This document shows, one piece after another, positions 1 to 8,197 of a stretch of 64,000 nt of DNA. The notes below the pieces were generated by a model that did no database searches, had not been told where the DNA came from, and worked only from the letters and a program-made list of their open reading frames with translations. Location: assembly GCA_009917445.1 (NCBI GenBank), contig QZEE01000002.1, forward strand, positions 116,045 to 180,044. The letters run 5' to 3'. A program made the position numbers and the translations under genes. Each line of letters opens with the position of its first letter. The stretch's first letter is position 1. Source of the stretch: a bacterium D16-76. Lineage in GTDB: Bacteria; Bacillota; Clostridia; Oscillospirales; Acutalibacteraceae.

Positions 1-1
1 T

Positions 2-859
2 GGTAGACCTGGTGCTGGTAAATCGAGCATCCTAGGCCAGCTCATGTGTAACGCGATGGATCAAGGCTATAACACATGGATATTCAGCGGCGAACTTCCG
101 AACGGTATGAACAAAAGCTGGATGAATTACATACTGGCTGGATGTCGTAATATTGAAACAAAAACCTCTCAACGAGGAAATGAATATTACAAGGTTAGAA
201 ACGGAGCCATTGTTGGTATCAATACACATTACCGTGGGAAATGGTTTATTTATAAAGATGATATCGATAATGACTTAGCTTCTTTGATGAACTCTATGGA
301 AGAGGTTGTTTGCAGAAAAGCAGTCAAGTTGCTTATTCTTGACAACTTTATGTGTATAGATAATGCCAATAATGAAGAAGAACTTAGGTCGCAGACAGAT
401 ACCATAAAAAAGCTGATCCGTTTTGCAAAAGAATATCAAGTAGCAATCGTATTGGTCTGCCACCCAAGAAAGTTTGATGGCGGCGCTCCAATGGACATTT
501 ACGACATTGCGGGTTCAAGCAATATTGTGAACTTGGCGCATAGAACTATTGCACTTAGGCGAGTGTATGAAAGTGACCGCGAAAACGCTGGTAAGATGTC
601 AGAACGCAAGAAAGCGCTTATGAAACACGATGTGATTATTACTGTTGTCAAAGACCGAATGTTTGGTAGGCAGAACATCGATGTGGGTGTATATTACGAT
701 GACATGTCCAGGCGTTTTTATACAAGTAATGAGGAATACGATCATCACTACGCCTGGGATAAAACAGAGTATAAAGATGTGCGTGTTTCAAGTAAAATCG
801 CCGAAGATGAAGAAACTGATAGCGATGAAGAAGAGGTTTTGGGTAAGAAAGGACTGTAA
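2..859 (+). CDS. Replicative DNA helicase, DnaB/Twinkle type (5' end outside window)
   Basis: The reading frame is open from the first bases, so the N-terminus lies upstream. The visible part is the RecA-like motor domain. A Walker A loop (GRPGAGKSS) sits at its very start, a Walker B-like strand (KLLILDNF) near the middle, and VLVCHPRK resembles the glutamine/histidine sensor of DnaB and T7 gp4 helicases. It would unwind DNA ahead of the phage polymerase by ATP hydrolysis. The C-terminus is an acidic tail. Two bases separate it from the next gene, so it belongs to the early replication operon. The family call is firm; any primase or N-terminal domain cannot be seen. Confidence 0.85.
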   Translation, partial: GRPGAGKSSILGQLMCNAMDQGYNTWIFSGELPNGMNKSWMNYILAGCRNIETKTSQRGNEYYKVRNGAIVGINTHYRGKWFIYKDDIDNDLASLMNSMEEVVCRKAVKLLILDNFMCIDNANNEEELRSQTDTIKKLIRFAKEYQVAIVLVCHPRKFDGGAPMDIYDIAGSSNIVNLAHRTIALRRVYESDRENAGKMSERKKALMKHDVIITVVKDRMFGRQNIDVGVYYDDMSRRFYTSNEEYDHHYAWDKTEYKDVRVSSKIAEDEETDSDEEEVLGKKGL

Positions 860-861
860 AT

Positions 862-1623
862 ATGCCTGTTAAGTGTGAGCTATATCATGATAACTTTCAG
901 AATTTTAAAACATATGGAATACCAAAAGCGCAGCTTGTGATTGCAGATATTCCATATAACATTGGCGTTGATGCCTATGCGTCTAATCCAATGTGGTATA
1001 GGGGGGGGGACAACAAGAACGGTGAAAGTGAAAAGGCGAAAAAGGCTTTCTTTAATAACGATGGAATGTTTAAAATCGCTGAGTACATGCACTTCTGTAA
1101 CAGAATGCTTATCAAAGAGCCGAAAGAAAGGAACAAGGCTCCTGCAATGATTGTGTTTTGTGCATTTGAACAGATGCAAACCGTCATTGAATATGGAAAG
1201 AAATATGGATTTATGAAAAATTATCCAATTTTCTTCATTAAAAATTATTCAGCACAAGCACTTAAAGCGAATATGAAAATCGTGGGAGCAACAGAATTTG
1301 CAGTAGTCTTATACCGAAATAAGCTACCAAAATTCAACAACAACGGTAAGATGGTATATAACTGGTTTGAGTGGAAAAGGGATAGCATAAAAGAATACCC
1401 AAAGATTCATCCCACTCAAAAGCCTATAGGAGTACTTAAAAGGCTAATTGAAATCTTTACCGATCCTGGGGATGTTGTAATCGATCCTGTAGCTGGAAGT
1501 GGCACAACCCTCCGTGCAGCATATGAAATAGGCCGCAACAGTTACGGATTTGAGGTTGATAGAAACTTTTATACGAAGTCACGAGAATTGATGTTACCGC
1601 AAAGGGAGCTGGTAAGTACATGA
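862..1623 (+). CDS. DNA adenine/cytosine-N4 methyltransferase, beta-class order
   Basis: 253 aa. The catalytic motif IV appears first (DIPYNIG, near residue 29) and the SAM-binding motif I last (DPVAGSGTT, near residue 212). This is the order of beta-class N4/N6 amino-methyltransferases. The catalytic motif reads DIPY instead of the usual DPPY. No restriction gene is adjacent, so it is probably an orphan phage methylase that modifies its own DNA against host restriction. The gene contains a run of nine G (1001-1009) coding WYRGGD; the frame is intact here, but any one-base change in the run would destroy the protein. Its last four bases overlap the next methylase gene. Confidence 0.85.
   Translation: MPVKCELYHDNFQNFKTYGIPKAQLVIADIPYNIGVDAYASNPMWYRGGDNKNGESEKAKKAFFNNDGMFKIAEYMHFCNRMLIKEPKERNKAPAMIVFCAFEQMQTVIEYGKKYGFMKNYPIFFIKNYSAQALKANMKIVGATEFAVVLYRNKLPKFNNNGKMVYNWFEWKRDSIKEYPKIHPTQKPIGVLKRLIEIFTDPGDVVIDPVAGSGTTLRAAYEIGRNSYGFEVDRNFYTKSRELMLPQRELVST
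1001..1009 (+). repeat. Run of nine G inside methyltransferase gene
   Basis: Nine consecutive G in an otherwise AT-rich gene. It is in frame here. Runs this long are slip-prone in bacteria and are the usual contingency-locus switch. It is one of four G/C runs of 8-9 bases in the phage part. Confidence 0.9.
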
Positions 1624-2103
1624 CAAAGAATACACGCGACACATTGTTTAGCAGCGATAAAAATAATTGGGAAACCCCACAAGCGCTATTCGATGAGTTA
1701 AACGCAAAGTATCATTTTACATTGGATGCTGCCGCATCGTCAGATAACCATAAGGTTGAGCGGTATTATACACCAGAAACGAATGGACTAGTACAAGACT
1801 GGGGGGGGGCAGATCGTCTTCTGCAATCCTCCATATGGCAATAAAGAAACAGGAGAATGGACAAAGAAATGTTACGAAGAATCCCGCAAACCTGGTACAA
1901 CTGTTATTCTGCTAATTCCTGCGAGGACAGATCGTCACTCTTTTCACGACTACATCTACAATAAGCCTGGTGTTACGGTTACATTCTTGCGTGGACGATT
2001 AGCATTTGAAATTAACGGCAAGCCAATACTTGGAAAGAAAGGTGAGGTGATGAAAGCTCCATTCCCAAGCATGATTGTAGAGTTTAAAAGTGAAAAGGTA
2101 TAG
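1620..2103 (+). pseudogene. Phage Dam-type DNA N6-adenine methyltransferase, frameshifted at a G run
   Basis: The start (MTKNTRDTLFSSDKNNWETP) is typical of phage Dam-like proteins (PF05869), with WETPQALFDEL and LDAAAS early on. The frame breaks at the run of nine G (1801-1809). In the given frame translation ends at 1844. If the run had eight G, translation would continue WGGQIVFCNPPYG, containing the catalytic NPPY, and end at 2103 to give about 160 aa, the normal family length. The gene is therefore either switched off by tract slippage or carries a sequencing error. It overlaps the preceding methylase by four bases and is followed by the polymerase gene. Confidence 0.8.
1801..1809 (+). 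repeat. Run of nine G that frameshifts the Dam-type gene
   Basis: Eight G would keep the downstream NPPY motif in frame; nine G put it out of frame. This is the exact location of the frame change. Confidence 0.9.
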
Positions 2104-2111
2104 GTGATAAA

Positions 2112-4530
2112 ATGGACAAGAATTATACCGTTTTCCATCTTCACACAGAATTATCACTGTTAGATAGTGCAACGAAGTATGGAGATTACATAAAAAAAGC
2201 GGTTGAACTGGGACAGAAAGCCATAGCATTTACTGAACACGGTAATATCTATCAATGGGTAGAGAAAAAGATTGCTTGTGACGAAGCTGGAATCAAGTAT
2301 CTGCATGGGTGCGAAGTTTATCTTACGGAGAAGCTTGTACATGTTGATCCAGACACAGGAGAGGAAAGTAAGGTACGCGACAACTACCACACCATTTTGA
2401 TAGCTAAAAATTTTGCCGGTGTGTTGGAACTTAACAAGTTGATTAGTGTTTCAAGCCAAGACGATCACTTCTATTATAAGCGCAGAATATCGTTTGATGA
2501 ATTTCTTGGGATTTCTGATAATGTAATTAAGATTAGCGCTTGTCTGGCCTCTCCACTCAATAAGTTAAATATCAGTCACCCTATGTATGAAAGATTGTTG
2601 AAACACTACGACTATCTTGAAATACAGCCACATGATTACTATGAGCAAGTGGATTTTAATCGCCATCTTGCGGAGATGTCACAAAAATATGGCATTCCTT
2701 TAATTGCGGGAACTGATACACATAGCTTGAATAAGTACAAAGCAGAATGTAGAAGCATCTTGCAATTAGCAAAAGGGATTGAGTTTGCAGACGAAGATAA
2801 TTTTGACTTAACATACAAGTCTTATGATGAACTTGTAGACATGTTTGCAAAGCAAGACGCTCTTCCTGAAAGCATTTACTTAGATGCAATCGAAAACACA
2901 AATGTTATGGCTAATTCTGTTGAGTCATTTGAGCTAGATAGATCGTTTAAATACCCAGAATTATATGGAGAGCGGGATAAGGCTGTCCTAAACGATGTAA
3001 TTGCAAAGAATATGCAATCAAAGCAGGATAGCGGTGCAATTACAGAAGAACAGGTAGAGCCATTTCAGCAAGCAATATCTGAAGAGCTGCGGGTTTTCGA
3101 TAAGATAGAAATGTCTGGGTTTATGTTATTTATGAGCGAACTTGCGACATGGTGCAAAGAAAACGATATTCCGCTAGGGTTTAACCGTGGATCGTGCGGA
3201 GGCTCCAGAGTAGCATATGTAACAAATACCACGGACTTAAATCCAGAGACATGGCATACCGTGTTTAGCCGTTTCTGTAATGAGGACAGGAAGGAAATAG
3301 GAGATATTGATATAGATGTTTCTCCGTCTGATCGAGATAGGGTTTATGAATACATTATCAATAGATTCGGTCAAGACAAAACAGCTTTTATTCTCGCTAT
3401 TGGCACAATTAAATCTAAAGGATGTATTGATGAAATTTGCCGTGCTCTTGGTAGCAAGTGGAATAGCGAACACAAGGCAGATGAGAAGCAATACCGTACA
3501 TTGTTAAAGGCATTGAAGAATAGCGGTGTAAATGTTGTCTTTGGAGATGCTAGAAGCGATGGGTTATTCTTTTTCGATAAAAAAAGTGATCAGCTCATTT
3601 TACCAAGTCGGTATAAAGATGATAATCGCGCTGCGTTGATTAAGAGGTTTGAAAAAGAGTATGCAAGCGTTAAGGCCAAAAATGAAGAAGTATTCAAGAA
3701 TAATCCTTGGCTTGGAAAGAAAAACGCTGAAATCAAAAAGGAGTTTGAGCAAAACGAAGAAAAGGCAAGAAAGAAGTACCCAGAGGTGTTCTACTACTAT
3801 GATGGATTACTTGACGTAGCTATATCCCAGTCAATGCATCCAGCAGGTATTGTCGCCAGCCCTATTACATTGGATGACAACTACGGGACTTTTATTTCAG
3901 ACGGAAAGACAATCTTACAGATTGATATGGATTGTGTTCATGAAGTCAGCCTTGTTAAGTACGATATCTTGGGTCTAAAAAATATCGAGATAATTAAAGA
4001 TGCCTATAAGCTTATTGGAAAACCCTATCCAAAATCTCATGAAATAGACTGGTTTGACGAAAACGTGTGGAAAGACATGTTGAGATCTCCGGTTGGTGTA
4101 TTTCAGTTTGAAGGTGATTTCGCATTCTCGATGTTAAAGCAGTATGAGCCTCACTCCATTTTTGATATGAGCCTAGTTACTGCTGCCTTGCGCCCATCTG
4201 GTGCCTCATATCGTGACGAGCTTATGAAACATAAGCCACACAAGAATCCATCCCCCATCATAGATGAATTGCTTGCAGATAATAACGGATATCTGATATA
4301 CCAAGAAGATGTAATTAAGTTTTTACAAGAAATCTGTGGGTTTTCGGGGTCAGATGCAGACAACACACGAAGGGCGATTGGCAGGAAGGATGAAGAGAGA
4401 TTAAACAAGGCTCTACCTCAAATTTTAGAGGGTTACTGTGAAAAATCTCCGCAGCCAAGAGAGGTTGCAGAGTTAGAAGCAAAAGAATTTTTGCAGATTA
4501 TTCAGGATGCTTCTAGTTATATGTTTGGGT
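2112..4530 (+). CDS. dnaE: DNA polymerase III alpha subunit (DnaE-like), exon 1
   Basis: Exon 1 codes for about 806 residues of a bacterial-type replicative polymerase. The N-terminal PHP domain is visible (HLHTELSLLD, TEHGN). The polymerase palm follows, with NRGSCGGSRVAY, the metal-binding GDIDIDVSPSDR near residue 398 and KYDILGLKN, which carries the third expected aspartate. The frame stops just after DASSYMFG, inside the conserved motif that normally reads FG-x-NHS. The coding sequence resumes at 5410. The joined product would be about 1,120 aa. A phage encoding its own alpha subunit is typical of large genomes. The ATG at 2112 has a plausible site (GGTGATAAA) upstream. Confidence 0.9.
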
Positions 4531-5409
4531 GAATGATTTGCTCATTTCTCGTGAACCTGTGTTTCAAGGGTGTGCTGATTTATCAGTGCTAACGGTATCA
4601 GATGAATAAGACCAGCCTATGAAGCCTTACAAGGAGATATAGGCCATTTCCATGGACGAAGCCTCTGACTAAGAGAACCTACGGTCTGGAAACAGATAGC
4701 AGGCAATACCGTGTCAAGTCGAAAATTATTCCAATATAGAAAGTTTGATAATTGTGGAGTGGAGATCTGTAGCTGATTATTATGGCATATATGAAGTAAG
4801 TTCAAATGGGGATGTCCGTAGTGTAGATAGAAAAATCATAGCTAAAAACGGAGTTGTAAAAACAATTCGAGGCAAAATGATGAAACAGACTATTACCAAG
4901 AAAGGATATTTAGTTGTTAATCTACATTATAACGGTGTTTCAAGAGTTGTACCAGTACATATTTTAGTCGCCGAAGCATTTATTGAAAACAGCAATAATT
5001 ATCCAATGGTAAATCACATTGATGGCAATAAACAAAACAACTCCGTTTCCAATCTTGAATGGTGCTCATACAGCCATAATAATATACATGCGTTACAACA
5101 CAATTTGCGTAGTCCTCGCGGTGTTCCGATAATGCAAAGAACGCTTGATGGAATACTGGTTGATACTTATGATTCAGCATATGAGGCAGCAAGAAAGCTT
5201 TCAATTAGCGCAAACGCGATTATAAAATGTGCCAATCATAAAACAAAATCCGCTGGCGGGTTTGTTTGGCAAAAATGGGAAGAGTTTTCGGAAGATCTAA
5301 CGACTATCCTATAAAGGAGTACTCCAGAGATGAACGCCTGGGGGAAGTGCGAGAACGGATAAATCCGAAGATATAGTCTGTGATATCGGAAACGATATTG
5401 TGTAGAACG
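4531..5409 (+). ncRNA. Group I self-splicing intron in dnaE (879 nt)
   Basis: The boundaries come from protein continuity. Exon 1 ends in T4530 and exon 2 resumes at A5410, giving the codon TAC and the sequence FG-Y-NHSIGYCMIGYL, which restores a conserved polymerase motif. The exon ends in T and the intron ends in G (5409), as group I introns require. AAGATATAGTC at 5368-5378 matches the conserved S strand of the group I core, and a candidate R strand lies near 4700-4722. An HNH endonuclease gene is nested between the two core halves. I did not draw the full P1-P9 fold. Confidence is high that this is an intron and moderate for the exact subgroup. Confidence 0.88.
4745..5314 (+). CDS. Intron-encoded HNH homing endonuclease (NUMOD4-HNH-NUMOD1)
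   Basis: 189 aa with a TTG start, lying wholly inside the dnaE intron. Domain order is NUMOD4 (EWRSVADYYGIYEVSSNGDV, residues about 4-25), then an HNH core (VHILVAEAFI, NHIDGNKQNN, LEWCSYSHN, residues about 70-115), then a C-terminal NUMOD1-type helix-turn-helix (AARKLSISANAI). This is the SPO1 I-HmuI-like arrangement. Such enzymes nick intronless copies of the polymerase gene and spread the intron by repair. The start codon is weak and no strong ribosome site is visible, as often seen for intron ORFs. Confidence 0.88.
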   Translation: MIIVEWRSVADYYGIYEVSSNGDVRSVDRKIIAKNGVVKTIRGKMMKQTITKKGYLVVNLHYNGVSRVVPVHILVAEAFIENSNNYPMVNHIDGNKQNNSVSNLEWCSYSHNNIHALQHNLRSPRGVPIMQRTLDGILVDTYDSAYEAARKLSISANAIIKCANHKTKSAGGFVWQKWEEFSEDLTTIL

Positions 5410-6353
5410 ACAATCATTCTATTGGATATTGCATGATAGGTTACTTGTGCGCATACCTACGTTATTACTATCCATATGAGTTTATCACTGCTTATCTCAA
5501 TAATGCTGATAACGAAGATGATACTAAAAACGGTAACGAACTTGCAACATTGTATGGTATAAAAATCATACCGCCAAAGTTTGGAATTTCAAAAGATGAA
5601 TATGTTTTTGACAAAGAAAAGAAAGTTATTGCAAAAGGATTAAGCTCAGTAAAATATATGAATGCAAAAGTTGCGATAGAGTTATTTGAACTTGCAAAGC
5701 GTGAAAAGCCAAAATCCTTTATGGATCTTCTATTGTCAGCAAAAGAAACCCATATGGATTCGCGTAAAATGGATGTGCTGATTAAAATAGACTTCTTTTC
5801 TGAATATGGCAATTCAAAAGAACTTTTGCGCATAGCAGATTTGTTTTCTTTCTTCAAAAATGGAGATGCAAAAACTATTGCAAAAGATAAATTAAAGCCT
5901 GATTTACTTGAAGTTGTTTCTCAATTCGGAAATGATATATCAAAGCAGGGCAAGCCATTAAAGAAGTACACTATAACTGATATGCCGGGTCTGTTAAACT
6001 GTTGCGAGGCTAAAATCAAAGAAATGAATATTGATGACTTTGATATGAGAAGCAAAATCAATAATCAGCTTGAAATGTTAGGTTATATTGATTTAACAAC
6101 AGGAAAAGAAACAGATAGAAGAAAACTTCTTATAACCGATGTATTTCCATTAAGAGGAAGAGAAAGCAATGAGATATGGGCTTACGCAATTTCTACGAGG
6201 TCTATAGGCAGTGGTAAAGTATCTCGTTTGACTGTCAGAAGTTTCATTTATGATAGTGATCCAATAAAGAGATTCGATATCATTTATGCATCGGACATAT
6301 ATAAGGACAAAAAGGGATATTGGAATTTAGCAAAATATTATCATGTAAGTTGA
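5410..6353 (+). CDS. dnaE: DNA polymerase III alpha subunit (DnaE-like), exon 2
   Basis: Continues the polymerase from the split codon through NHSIGYCMIGYLCAYLRYYY, the helical motif next to the active site in DnaE proteins, then a helix-hairpin-helix-like and C-terminal region of about 300 residues. Only the part after 5433 begins with an ATG, but the frame is open back to the intron border. It ends with TGA at 6351-6353, a few bases before the thyX leader. A separate epsilon exonuclease or clamp-loader gene is not seen nearby. Confidence 0.88.
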
Positions 6354-6375
6354 AAACATGAAAGGATTGAATTTT

Positions 6376-7062
6376 ATGGGAAAAGTTTCTATTCAGGCAT
6401 TCACAGAAAGACATCCAATTTTTATGATTGGCTTTGAGGCTGGTGTTTGTTGGGGTGCTGATACTACCGATACACAAAAGAATATAAACAGAGGTCTTGA
6501 GTGTCTATTTAATCAGCATGGTAGGACGTTTGAGTACCCAGATGTATATATGGTGCTGGATGGATATTCTGCTCGTGTTATTCGTGAATGGTACACGCAT
6601 ATTGGCGGAAGCCCCACGCGCTTACAGGCCAGTACACGATATATCGATTACGAAAGTGGGTTTGACTATGTAATTCCGCCAAGTATTGCAAGTAACATGC
6701 AGGCTCTTGAAGAGTATACCACTTTGATGTCAGAAATACAGAAGCGCATTAAAGCGATTGAATCCCTTGGTGTTCCCCGCGAGGATTCTGCATTGGGATT
6801 GCCTTTAGGCATGACTACAAAAATTGTTTGTAAGCACAACCTAAGAAATCTGATCGACATGTCTCACCAAAGATTGTGTTCACGGGCTTATCACGAATAT
6901 AGGCATCTTTTCTCTGATGTAAAGACCGCATTGAGCGAATATTCAGATGAATGGAAATATCTTTGTGATAACTTTCTTGTTCCGAAGTGCCAGTATTTAG
7001 GATATTGCCCAGAAAGCAAAAGTTGCGGGAAAGTAGAAAAAAGGAGTGACGTAAGCAAATGA
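6376..7062 (+). CDS. thyX: Flavin-dependent thymidylate synthase ThyX
   Basis: 228 aa. ThyX makes dTMP from dUMP with FAD and methylene-tetrahydrofolate. The signature region is REWYTHIGGSPTRLQASTRY, which corresponds to the RHR-x7-S ThyX motif in the divergent phage form, with the substrate-binding S-T-R-Y. The C-terminal half carries CSRAYHEYRHL and a CQYLGYC segment. I chose ATG 6376 over ATG 6358 because AAAGGA lies about nine bases before it. The gene overlaps the following kinase by four bases. With NrdD, dUTPase and the dNMP kinase it forms a deoxynucleotide supply set. Confidence 0.85.
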   Translation: MGKVSIQAFTERHPIFMIGFEAGVCWGADTTDTQKNINRGLECLFNQHGRTFEYPDVYMVLDGYSARVIREWYTHIGGSPTRLQASTRYIDYESGFDYVIPPSIASNMQALEEYTTLMSEIQKRIKAIESLGVPREDSALGLPLGMTTKIVCKHNLRNLIDMSHQRLCSRAYHEYRHLFSDVKTALSEYSDEWKYLCDNFLVPKCQYLGYCPESKSCGKVEKRSDVSK

Positions 7063-8193
7063 AGGTAATTTGTATCTCAGGTAAGGCGCAGCATGGTAAA
7101 GATACCGTGGCAAAGTTGATTGCGCAGATTTTAGAAGGATATGGCAATCGAGTTTTGATAACTCATTTTGGTGATTTGCTAAAATACATATGTAAATCGT
7201 TTTTTAAGTGGGATGGAAATAAGGATGTAAAAGGGAGATCCTTATTACAAAACGTTGGCACTAACAATATTCGTGCAAAGCAACCTGATTTTTGGGTAAA
7301 CTTTATTGCACAAGTGTTGTCGTTCTTTCCAGATGAATGGGACTTTGTAATTATTCCAGATTGCAGATTCCCAAACGAATACGAAGTTTTAAAAAGCAAC
7401 GATATCGACACAGCTCTTCTAAGAGTAGAACGTCCTGGATTCCAGTCGCAGCTAACTGCCGAACAGTTGAAGCATCCATCTGAAACTGCTCTTGATAATT
7501 ACAATTATGATTACAAAATCGTAAATAATTCAACGCCATTTGACCTTCGTAAGACTTTGGAGCGGGTTGTACCATATTGGTTTATCGAGAAAGAGAGCCA
7601 TAATCAATTCTGCGAAGTTGTATTAGCAAAGAGACACCCTAGATACACTATTTTAGTTGATGCCGATGATGTGCTTGAAAACTTTTTAGAGAGCTGGGTA
7701 TATCTAGTCAACAAGAAATATGGTACAAACGTCCCTGTAAATGATATAAAATCATGGGATATAAGCGAAGCATTTCCAACCCTCACCAGAGAAGAAGTTT
7801 TTAGTGTTTTACAAGGAGATGAAATTTGGTCGATTGTCTCCCCTATCCCTGGTAGCCAAGAAGTTTTACAGAAATGGTGCTTGAGCGGTCATAAAGTTTA
7901 TGTTGTAACCGCAACCGATTATCGTAATTGCAAGGCTAAGTTCAATCGTATTCTTGAGTTGTTTCCATTTTTGAACGAAGAACAACTTATTATTGCGCAT
8001 TCAAAAAAATATGATTAAAGGAGATATCCGAATTGATGATGGGGTACACAACCTTGTAAATTGTGATGGATTCAAAATTCTATTTACAGCTCCACATAAT
8101 GCTAGTATTCCAGAAAGTGATATTGACGCACAAAGAGCAAATAACTGGGAAGATGTAGATAGGATTGTTGATAATTTTATTCAGAAAGGATGA
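7059..8193 (+). pseudogene. Deoxynucleoside monophosphate kinase fused to a 5'-nucleotidase-like domain, frameshifted
   Basis: The N-terminal ~170 residues are a P-loop kinase (GKAQHGKDTVAK) like phage dNMP kinases. The C-terminal part is a HAD-type 5'(3')-deoxyribonucleotidase (VDADDVLENF near residue 203, then VYVVTATDY). The frame breaks at a run of seven A (8003-8009) and stops at 8018. With six A the protein would continue IAHSKNMIKGDIRIDDGVHN, containing the HAD motif IV aspartates, to the TGA at 8193. Without that tail the nucleotidase lacks catalytic residues, while the kinase would be intact. This is either a sequencing slip or a genuine loss. The second half lies only four bases from nrdD. 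Confidence 0.8.
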
Positions 8194-8197
8194 TGTT

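Noticed and set aside
8003..8009. Programmed frameshift at the seven-A run
   Set aside because: A -1 slip at A-AAA-AAA leads to a stop (ATA TGA). The needed change is +1, for which no signal is seen, so a read or real indel is likelier.
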